NCBI GenBank assembly: GCA_963281255.1
Contig: OY725492.1
Span: 1,659,696 to 1,723,695 of the forward strand
Source: Aphrocallistes beatrix
Taxonomy: Eukaryota > Porifera > Hexactinellida > Sceptrulophora > Aphrocallistidae
DNA: 64,000 bases
Reading direction: 5' to 3'
Below are positions 44,298 through 53,203 of the stretch, piece by piece. The position numbers and the translations under genes are program-made. Below the pieces are notes generated by a model that saw only the letters and a program-made list of their open reading frames with translations, was not told where the DNA came from and did no database searches. The number at the start of each line of letters is the position of its first letter. Position 1 is the stretch's first letter.

Positions 44298-44671
44298 CAG
44301 GGATGGTGGAAATGCTGTTAACAGCCACTTTGGCTGTTTGCTGTTAACAGCTCACAATTGGCTGTTAACAGCTACAATTTCCAAACAATTAACAGTCTAG
44401 CTCTGTTGTCATTTGAACTTTTAAAGCAATTTTTTTTTGCTGTTAACAGCCCAATTTGAGCTGTTAACAGCCAACAGCCAAATAGTAAATATTTACATAA
44501 CAGTCAAGGTTAAGCTATATGGTTCTATAATAATATCTATATTTTTGAATAAATTTATCTCAAATTTAGATTATAAAAATAGATAGACAGATATAAATTA
44601 AAATTTAGCGATAGCTGTTAACAGCCACAATTTTGCGTTGGCTGTTAACAGCTTAGCTGTTTCCATCCCTG
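44298..44671. mobile_element. Palindrome-array hAT MITE, seven GCTGTTAACAGC copies, exact 8-bp duplication
   Basis: CAGGGATGGTGGAAATGCTG at the left; reversed right end CAGGGATGGAAACAGCTAAG. Seven perfect GCTGTTAACAGC palindromes, five near the left and two near the right. TATATACT repeats exactly at 44290-44297 and 44672-44679. Confidence 0.93.
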
Positions 44672-44761
44672 TATATACTGCGTACTTTACGTAAACGAGT
44701 TTTAATAGTAAGGATTACTAATGTGTTCAATCAAATAGATATTACACACTATAATAAATCA

Positions 44762-45205
44762 TCTTATATATTAAACCGCAAGGATTTTTTTTGTTTGTGT
44801 TTGTCCGAATTGATTGAAGAATTGGCAAGTCGTAGAGATATGAAAATTTGCATGTAGGTTACAAATGATATGACTACGATTAAGTTCTAAGATCTAAGCG
44901 AAATTTTACACCTCTTTCAAAAAATGGAAATTTTTTTCGCACCTTTTTTACACAATATATATGACTTCACTCTCACAATAGAAATCATTGTACGACACTA
45001 AAACAGAGTATCATTGTTATTAATACTTTAAAGCCACAACTTATGTCTGATTACTTAATTTTATTATAGTGTACAGCAATAAAAAGGTAATGTACATATT
45101 TTCACACCATTTGACGAATTTTGAAAGTATGCTAGAGACTAGCTTCCAATGGTTGACATGGAGTTTTTAGGGCTGTAGATATCGAATCTTATATTTTCAG
45201 ATCAT
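44762..45205 (+). mobile_element. Helitron family 2, 3' end lost
   Basis: Starts A|TCTTATATATTAAACCGC and follows 33178 onward (GAATTGATTGAAGAATTGGC, ATGATATGACTACGATTAAG); truncated before the GC module. Confidence 0.75.
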
Positions 45206-45217
45206 TATTTTAATTTT

Positions 45218-45710
45218 TAGTGTGCTTCCTATATTATTATATTGGATCTATGATCCAATATAATAATATAGTAGTACGGTACTAAATTGAGTGCTGGTGT
45301 CCGGCCGCCCGTAAGTGGTGCACAGACCAGAGTTTAAAAGATATTGCCCTGAAATATTTTGTGAAGCTGTGAACATATATGTAGATGTGCACCTCCTCAT
45401 ACGATTTTCAATATATGCTAAATCATCATCATTACATCATTAGCATTTTGTGATTTCATTCTTTTGCTTATTACACAAAAACTAGAAGAGCTAGAAACTT
45501 GAGATTGGTAACACTGGTGAAATATGAGGTCCTCTAAAACCTATTTCATTCCTAGATCCATCGGACATAGGACCTCTAAGCAATTTGCGGTAAAAAATTT
45601 GGTCGCGTCGTCATCTCCCAATTTTAATGATAATTGCCTATTAGAGCTCAAATTTAATTATTTGAGATAAACAATTGTTCAAAATAGATGTCTCAACAAA
45701 ATTCATTTCC
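45218..45710. repeat. Palindrome repeat plus partial hairpin-repeat copy
   Basis: As at 38960-39180; ends after GATGTCTCAACAAAATT, before the hairpin. Confidence 0.65.
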
Positions 45711-45750
45711 GTTTAAGCCATTTTGGGTGGGGAAGCCATAAAAATTCTAG

Positions 45751-45790
45751 GTATCCTTACTATTAAAACTCGATTAATGTGTATGTGTAT
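45751..45790 (+). mobile_element. Helitron 5' terminus
   Basis: A|TCCTTACTATTAAAACTCGA then TTAATGTGTATGTGTATA; the remainder is cut by the next MITE. Confidence 0.7.
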
Positions 45791-45791
45791 A

Positions 45792-46325
45792 CCGTAAACT
45801 GGGGCGACTTTGGCCCTAAGAGGTGACTTTGTCCCATAATAGCAATTTTAATAAAACAAGCGCGCTTCGCTTGCTTGCGCTGCGCGGCTGGCGGACACTT
45901 CGTGTCCGCCGGAGGCTCCCTTCGGTCGCCTATAAGGGAGATAACATCTCTAAATATGTCCATCTTAGTGTAAAACCTATTTCACTCGAAAAATCACCAA
46001 ATTTGTCAATTTTAAATTTTTTGATGCGTAATGATGACGTCATAACAAAGTGATGAGTCATCATTTTTTGATGAAAGTCGCATCATATGTGAGGTATGTT
46101 AGTATACAGATTCTATAAAAAACCTTCTATCTCCTATAATGGCTGAGTTATGCCCGAATAACTGTGTTGCTTAACATTTAAAAATGTGACAATGACGTCA
46201 TAATTCCATGATGAATCGACATTTTGCTCTAAACTCAGAACTTACTGGAGCCATAGCCAAAAGACTCCCACATGCCAAAAATCAGCCTTCTGCGCCCGGG
46301 AGTTTCTTCAATCAATTCGTTACAG

Positions 46326-46358
<33 letters not shown>

Positions 46359-46557
46359 CACAATAATCGAGTTTTAATAGTAAGGATATACTCAAACTTA
46401 GAAATATTGCGGTTTAAATACCTTTGGATATATTGAGAGTTTCATTTACCATATTAGCAGTGTGATTACATTGATTCATAAGTTTGAGTATATTTTATGA
46501 AAATTGCTATTGTGGGACAAAGTCACCTCTTAGGGTCAAAGTCGCCCCACTTTACGG
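45792..46557. mobile_element. Palindromic MITE (CCGTAAA ends, TA duplication) split by a Helitron
   Basis: CCGTAAACTGGGGCGACTTT and the reversed CCGTAAAGTGGGGCGACTTT; TA at both sides. Arms also share AAGAGGTGACTTTGTCCCA and ATAAAATATACTCAAAC; the latter in one arm is the empty Helitron site. Confidence 0.9.
45857..46386 (-). mobile_element. Full-length Helitron, 530 bp, with empty-site control
   Basis: The left arm of the host MITE reads AATAAAA|...|TATACTCAAAC; the right arm, uninterrupted, reads ATAAAATATACTCAAAC in reverse. Removing CAAGCGCGC...GTAAGGA restores the sequence without any duplicated base. Read 5' to 3' on the minus strand: TCCTTACTATTAAAACTC...CGCGCTTG between A and T. Contains AT tract, ATGACGTCAT core and three terminal hairpins. 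Confidence 0.93.
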
Positions 46558-46972
46558 TATATATATACGTACAAGCGCGCTTCGCTTGCTTGCGGTGCGC
46601 GGCTGGCGGACGCTTCGTGTCCGCCAGAGGCTCCCTTCGGTCGCCTAGGATCACATTGGTTAATTATAAGGGAGATATCATCTATAAATATGTCCATCTT
46701 ACTTTTAAAATCGATATCACTCGAAAAATCACCAAATTTGTCAATTTTAAAATTTTTGATGCGTAATGATGCTCGAATAAATGTATTGCTTAACTTTTAA
46801 AAATGTGACAATGACGTCATAATTCCATGATGAGTCGACATTTTGCTCTGAGCTCAGAACTTACTGGAGCCATAGCCAAAAGACTCCCACATGCCAAAAA
46901 TCAACCTTCTACGCCTGGCAGTTTCTTCAATCAATTCGTTACAGATATATATATATATATATATATATATAT

Positions 46973-48296
46973 GGGGAATTCCAAGTCAAAAAACCAATAA
47001 TTCCACCACCATCAACCGATTGGTCTGAAATTTGCTGTGTGACAGGGCACTTATATGTCTTTACTTTTGTGAAAATTTCAGATCAATCGGTCTTGTGGTT
47101 TTTGAGTTATGACGTCACAAATTTTTGAATTTTTGCTGTTTGACCAAGGATTTTCACAATGGTTAAATCACCATCCCATTTTAAACTCGAATAACTCGAA
47201 AAATATTCATCAAATTCTTTCATAAATTGCAATACTTATGTTTTTACATATGGAGAATACGAAAAACTTGAGTAAATTAAGTTTTGAGTTCCTTTTCTTT
47301 GTGAAAACTGGAACTGAAACCAACTCCCGAAGCAAACCGGAACTATGACGTAACAAAAATGTATATTTTTGAAACTGTTTTATTTTTGGGTATTTTACTG
47401 TTTATATTCATAATTCATTGTATTAAAAAATTCATTTGGTTTCCATATGTTCTCTTTGAGTTATTCGCATTTTTGTACCTGTAAACGCTTTCTATATATA
47501 ACTCAAAATTTTATGCCTTTTGTAAAAATATAAAATTGACCTGACAACTCTCAATTTCTACCATTTTGAAAATGCTTTGATGTCTTCCTCCATAATATCA
47601 GTCATTCTTACAACATTCTGCAATTGATATGTGCATTCGGAATTATAAGTCTGTTGTATATTTGACCACAGACAGACTAAACATAAACAGTGCAATGCTG
47701 TTGTTGCTATGTAATAGGAGTGCAATTAATGTCACCAATGAGTTGAAGAAAAGCTAATTTTAGAGGGCTAATATTTGCTGAACAATCCGATATTTAGTCC
47801 GAACATAGCACTCTGTATATAAGGCCTCCTATTTAAATCTCAAAAATGGACCAGGGATGCGGTCGAAGATGGTTGATCAAATACATGATCTGCCAAAAAT
47901 CATGAACGACGCAGAATAGAGCTTCGAAATGTATTACCAGCATATATAAATATGACGCCAAAGTATCCATATCCGTTGTTAAAATTTCGATTAGTCATCA
48001 TATGATTGCACAATAGGTTATATTTGGGACACATTTAGTGAATTTCAGAGGTTGTTTAAGGGCATTCTAAGTGGTTGTTTTATTATAGTTTCTTTGTATA
48101 GAACTGAGATATGAATGGGTTGAAGCGAAAAGTGAATATTTTTCATGGAATGTTGCTACATTCAAAAACCACAAGACCGATTGTGATCTGAAATTTTCAC
48201 AAAAGTAAAGACATATAAGTGCCCTGTCACACAGCAAATTTCAGACCAATCGGTTGATGGTGGTGGAATTATTGGGTTTTTGACATGGAATTCCCC
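46973..48296. mobile_element. Foldback element, GGGGAATTCCAAGTCAAAAA ends
   Basis: Outer ~140 bp (through AATCGGTCTTGTGGTTTTTG) are inverted at the other end. AT repeats on both sides hide any duplication. The interior (47200-47800) is AT-rich non-coding; a CATAG fragment occupies 47814-48160. Confidence 0.85.
47814..48160. mobile_element. CATAG element, left half
   Basis: CATAGCACTCTGTATATAAG tip, then the family order to TTTCATGGAATGTTGCTACA; right half absent. Confidence 0.75.
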
Positions 48297-48304
48297 ATAT
48301 ATAT

Positions 48305-49068
48305 GTTACAGGGTATCTGTAAAATCAGGGTAATTGTAATTACCCTGATTTTTTTAGGGTAATTGTAATTACCCTGGTTCAATCAGGGTAATTGTAATTA
48401 CCCTGACTTTTTCAGGGTAATTGTAATTACCCTGACTTTTTCAGGGTAATTGTAATTACAGTATAACCTCCATAAGTGGGGGAGCATGGGACGGGATAAA
48501 ACTGGTTTATCCCCCATTCCCCGGTTAAAATTCAATTATAATTTTCTAGATGAGAACATCTAACACCCTATTTGAAACTTGTAGAATTTCAGAAAATACA
48601 TAGTACATAGTACATATAACACACCCATTAATGTACCAGTTGAGTTTTAAAAGTTACACAATTACATTTAGAAAACTCCACTTCCTAATATGGTACTTAG
48701 GTGGTATAATTGTTAACTTATAGTATGGAAGGGGGCGAATTCAGGGGGGGAAATTCAGGGTGGGCAATGTTACCTGTTACAATGCAACTGTCAATTGAGG
48801 AATCCTATTAATAGGACAATTACTCTTAGGTGAGCTAAATTGTGTTTCCCGTACTTGTGTATTACAGGCTGAGCAAATCTGGATGGACATGTGAAAATGC
48901 CCCAAGTTGCGCCTATACAAATGATCCACTATACAATGAGTGGTCACTATAATTAACCTAAAAAAACAAAGTAATTACAATTACCCTGAAAAAAGTCAGG
49001 GTAATTACAATTACCCTGAAAAAGTCAGGGTAATTACAATTACCCTGATTTTACAGATACCCTGTAAC
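48305..49068. mobile_element. Palindrome-array foldback, AGGGTAATT-GT-AATTACCCT units
   Basis: GTTACAGGGTATCTGTAAAA ends. Four full and one cut unit at the left, two full and one cut at the right. The units are 9-bp arms around a 2-base centre, spaced by TGACTTTTTC-like linkers. The cut units border an inserted segment at 48461-48955 whose tip CAGTATAACCTCCATAAG is pogo-like. Confidence 0.85.
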
Positions 49069-49076
49069 ATATATAT

Positions 49077-49986
49077 GTTAGAACAAATTTGCGAAATCAA
49101 CAATTATGCATAATTGGCGACAATTATGCATAATTGTTCATTTTACAACAATTATGCATAATTGTTCATCTAATGTAACAATTATGCATAATTGTTCATT
49201 TTGCGACAATTATGCATAATTGTTCATCTAATGTAACAATTATGCATAATTGTTGTGAAATGAACATTTTTACATAATTGTTTTAAATGTAAGCAACAAT
49301 TATGCATAATTGTCATCCTGACTCGCGCATTCTACCTGTCAGCTATCTGTAGCTACCTTAATGTTAGTAAAGACCTACAGCGTAGCTCCAAGTGTCATAA
49401 TAAGTTTGACTGACCGTCGGAAGAGAAATTTTGGAATTTCATGTGTTAGACTGAGCCTTACTTGGCTCCATACGGTTATGCTTGTTGTGTTATAGTGAAA
49501 TTATAGTTATCTATGTGACAGACTGACTGTGTAGTGTGTAGTGTGTACATATACGTATATATTATACAATGGCTAAAGGCTGAGCTCTGGTCCCGAGGTG
49601 CCCCGGTTTTCGGGGAGTGGACTGTACTACCAATTATTTTTTTGTTCAATAAATTGGTTTTTCTTTGGAACTCAGTAGCACCATTAATAATTATGCATAA
49701 TTGTTGCTTCCATTTTTAACAATTATGTAAAACTGTTCATTTCACAACAATTATGCATAATTGTTGTTTCCATTATTAACAATTATGTAAAACTGTTCAT
49801 TTCACAACAATTGTGCATAATTGTTGCTTACATTTTAAACAATTATTGTAAAACTGTTCATTTCACAACAATTATGCATAATTGTTACATTAGATGAACA
49901 ATTATGCATAATTGTTGTAAAATGAACAATTATGCATAATTGTCGACAATTATGCATAATTGTTGATTTCGCAAATTTGTTCTAAC
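49077..49986. mobile_element. Palindrome-array foldback, about 14 ACAATTATGCATAATTGT units
   Basis: Perfect ~40-bp inverted ends beginning GTTAGAACAAATTTGCGAAA. Perfect 18-bp palindromes are spaced 8-20 bp apart by TCATTTTACA, TCATCTAATGTA and GTGAAATGA linkers, seven on each side; a few carry single substitutions. Confidence 0.9.
49309..49691. other. Candidate solo LTR inside the palindrome foldback
   Basis: The unrepeated centre starts TGTCATCCTGACTC and ends near CAGTAGCACCATTA, with ATAAT on both sides. It contains a GTGTAGTGTGTACATATACG segment, GAGTGGACTGTACTA and TTCAATAAATTG (polyadenylation-like). Bordered by palindromes, so the apparent 5-bp duplication may be trivial. Confidence 0.3.
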
Positions 49987-50031
49987 ATATACACACATAC
50001 ATATAGATTAATCGAGTTTTAATAGTAAGGA

Positions 50032-50437
50032 TATATGTATCTATATATCTATCTGTAACGAATTGATTGAAGAAACTGTCAGGTCTAGAAAGCTGATTTT
50101 TGGCATGTGGGAGTCTTTTGGCTATGGCTCCAGTAAGTTATGAGCTCAGAGCAAAATATCGACTCATCATGGAATTATGACGTCATTGTCACATTTTTAA
50201 AAGTTAAGCAATACAGTTATTCGAGCATAACTCAGCCATTATAGGAGATAGAAGGCTGAAATTTTAATAGAATATGTATACTAACATACCTCACATATGA
50301 TACAACTATCATCAAAAAATGATGACTCATCACTCTGTTATGACGTCATCATTACGCATCAAAATTTTGTGATTTTTCGTGCGATATCGATAAAACAGTA
50401 GGGCTTCCGCGCAGCTCAAGCCCGCTTCGCTTGCTTG
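50032..50437 (+). mobile_element. Helitron, 5' tip missing
   Basis: ATCTGTAACGAATTGATTGA, core, then a shortened GC module ending CTTCGCTTGCTTG. Head-to-head with the previous copy. 50438-51240 has nothing I recognise. Confidence 0.75.
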
Positions 50438-51311
50438 TTTACTATAAAAGAAAAACCTTCAAACATTCAAATTTTTGTTTCCTTACAACTGAGGAATGCA
50501 TACTTGTAGATTCCAATTAAGTTTTTCACTTTTTTGATTAGGGCATTCCTGTTGTTGTCTAATAAAAAAAAATCAAGCATTATAAATTTAGATAACGATG
50601 TTTAAAATGTGCTAGAACAGCAGCCTTTTCGCTCTAAAAAGAGCCTATTGCGCAATCACCTGATGACAACTGAATTGCATACTCTGATATGATGTTTGTA
50701 CGTATATGGTATTAATACATTTCAAATGCCTTTCGTATACGGTTTTTGATTTATCAGTCTAATTAAACTTTGAAGTGTTAAAATTGGCCTTCTATTTTTA
50801 GATCTTCTCGGGGACATACACAGCCGTGTATTAAGTAGGCCATGTACCAGGGTATTATACAGCCTCCCTCCTAGTCTCAAACCCATATATTTTCGTACGC
50901 CTAAATCGATAAATAACATTATAATATCGAATAAATTGTGGAATATTCTAAATTTTCACGCTCCTAGAAATCCCTTGATGTATACCAGGGCGGTATCAAT
51001 CTTTTTTTTGTCTATACCCACTCATTCAAATACAATATTTTACCCACTCATTAAAAAAATGATTTGCTTCGCAACATGTAATTTGACTAAATCGTGTGAT
51101 GATGTGGCGAATTGTGAGATATACTAAATAGTATAACGAACTCAGGTTCTAATTCATGAGATATGGTGAGTAATGGTCTCATAAGTTATCAGCAAAAACC
51201 TTGAGACACACGACGAGATCATTATGGTTGAAACTACAGTAGATATTGGATATAGTGATAGTGCCGGGGACAGGGAATTTTTGGTCAAATGATCACTATA
51301 TCCAATCACTA

Positions 51312-52958
51312 CAGTACACCTCGCTAATCCGAACAGCTCTATGCCAATGACATGCTCATCAACCCTCCAGGGATCCCTGAATTATCCAGGGAAATGAACT
51401 ATGATCCAGGGATCCAGGGATTTTGAGCTTTTAACTAGTCTATAATAATTTCCTTATTGTAATATAGTTCATAGAATTTATTGAGTAATTTTGTTCCTTC
51501 ATAGCCTACTGTACATAAGGCCTCACAGTAACTTGCGGATTTGGGACTAGGGATGCGGTGGAAGACCGTTGAACTAATACATGAGCTGCCTTAAATCATT
51601 TACAAAGCACAATTAGAGTTTAGGAATGTATTACCAGCATATATAAATATCTCAAAGTACCCATATCCGTTGTCAAAATTTTGATTAGTCACCATATGGT
51701 TGCGCAATAGGTTATATTTGTGACAAATTTGTTGATTTTCAGAGGCCGTTTAGGGGCACTTCTAAGTGTTTTTATTATAAAATTTAGTTTATGAGATATT
51801 CGACAAATTATCAAATGTGACCAATCTGATACATTGTCGAATATCTCGTAAACCATTGAATTTAGACGTCGAAATTATATTATCACTTAATAGGAAGTAG
51901 TATATTCGCTATCAAATGGAATTAGATTTGAATGTGTAACTATTGCAGTTTTCAAGATATAACCCCAACTGACCAAAACACGTTTCCATATCAACATTGG
52001 AATGTACCAACATTCCACGAAAAATTTTTTTCGTATTAACTCATTCACATCTCAGTTCTACGTATGTGAAAAATTTTATAATAAACACACTTAGAAGTGC
52101 CCCTAAACGGCCTCAAATCAACAAATTTGTCACAAATATACCCTATTGCGCAACCATATGGTGACTAATCAAAATTTTGACAACGGATATGGGTACTTTG
52201 ACACCATATTTATATATGCTGGTAATACATTCCTAAACTCTATTGTGCTTTGTAAATTATTTAAGGCAGCTCATGTTGAGTCATGTATTAGTTCAACGGT
52301 CTTCCACCGCATCCCTAGTCCCAAATCCGCAAGTTACTGTGAGGCCTTATATACAGTAGGCTATGGTTCCTTATTATATAGCAAGTCTTCAGGGATTCAG
52401 GAAAATTTCCTGGATAACGAATTTTGAAAATTGTTCAAGAATTTTGATCGAGTGATTATTTAACGAGTAAGGTTACATTATATACGATGTACCTTTCCTT
52501 AAATTGTTTACTTGCCCATTTCGAAATCTTTAATTACATATATTTGGCGTTTATTTAATATCCAAGGACTTCCCTGGATCGCCAATTTCGAAATTTAAGT
52601 CTGTTGATTCATGCTTAAAAATATAATAACATCCAGGGATTTCACTCCTAAAATCCTAAAATCAATTTCAAGAGGGGTTGGTAAGTATCACCAATGATCG
52701 AAAAAATCGTTCGGATTAGTGAATTTGTTCTGATTAGTGAAACAACACTAATTCAATGGGGTATTAACTATAATAGATATGAATTGTTAGAATATTAAGG
52801 ATTATATTTTGTTATGATTGCTTTTTTAACGTGGTAAACGTTGATTTAAAGCATAGAGGTGAATAATATTATATTTTGCGTGTTCGGATTGTAAGAATGG
52901 AGTGTTTGGATTAGCGAGGGTTTGGACTAGAGAGGTTCAGATTAGCGAAGGTGTACTG
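51312..52958. mobile_element. pogo-like element, CAGTACACC ends, host of a CATAG element
   Basis: CAGTACACCTCGCTAATCCG and reversed right end CAGTACACCTTCGCTAATCT. Next to the nested element both arms carry TCCAGGGATCCAGGGA palindromes (51365-51425, 52385-52645). Confidence 0.7.
51500..52365. mobile_element. Complete palindromic CATAG element, 7-bp duplication GTTCCTT
   Basis: CATAGCCTACTGTACATAAG to CTTATATACAGTAGGCTATG. GTTCCTT at 51493-51499 and 52366-52372. Long mirror arms around 51815. Confidence 0.92.
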
Positions 52959-53203
52959 TCTATCCAATAAAATTAGTATGGAATGTCATCGACTAGAGCA
53001 CCTCAAACAGAACAAAATTATGCACTATTTGTGTGCAACAAAATAACCTGCTCCTGTAATAATTTATTCATTACGCACAAACTGCCTCTCGTAAAATAGA
53101 TTATCTCCCATGTTATTACTCTTATTATACCAGTTGTAAATCGTTTAATTAATTAGAGAAGTAGGATTCTTAATTTTTCATTTTGAAAGCTAGATATTCT
53201 TTT

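Larger units (their letters stand above)
43735..44714 (-). mobile_element. Helitron with two elements in its AT tract
   Basis: A|CAAGCGCGCTTCGCTTG at the low end, AATAGTAAGGA|T at the high end. The tract after CAATCGTTACAGATAGATAG is filled by 44089-44273 and 44298-44671. Confidence 0.85.
46572..50031 (-). mobile_element. Helitron expanded to 3.5 kb by three foldbacks in its AT tract
   Basis: Ends A|CAAGCGCGCTTCGCTTG and GTAAGGA|T. Its own sequence stops at the (AT)n at 46945 and resumes at 49987 with ATATACACACATAC...TTAATCGAGTTTTAATAGTA. Confidence 0.85.

Noticed and set aside
45857..45935. Bacterial REP/BIME elements or bacterial contamination, from the GC-rich double hairpins
   Set aside because: The module is always at the end of the same AT-rich repeat with A|T flanks, inside other eukaryotic transposons.
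45857..46386. SINE interpretation of the abundant ~0.55-kb repeat
   Set aside because: No pol III boxes, no A-rich tail and no target duplication; empty sites show duplication-free insertion.
49090..49980. CRISPR-like array: 18-bp repeats with 8-20 bp spacers
   Set aside because: The repeats are perfect palindromes inverted around a centre inside terminal inverted repeats, spacers recur, and the genome is eukaryotic.
53183..53203. TTG codon seven residues before the DENND3-like ATG as start
   Set aside because: A nuclear animal gene should start at ATG (53204), and the extra residues show no conservation signal.
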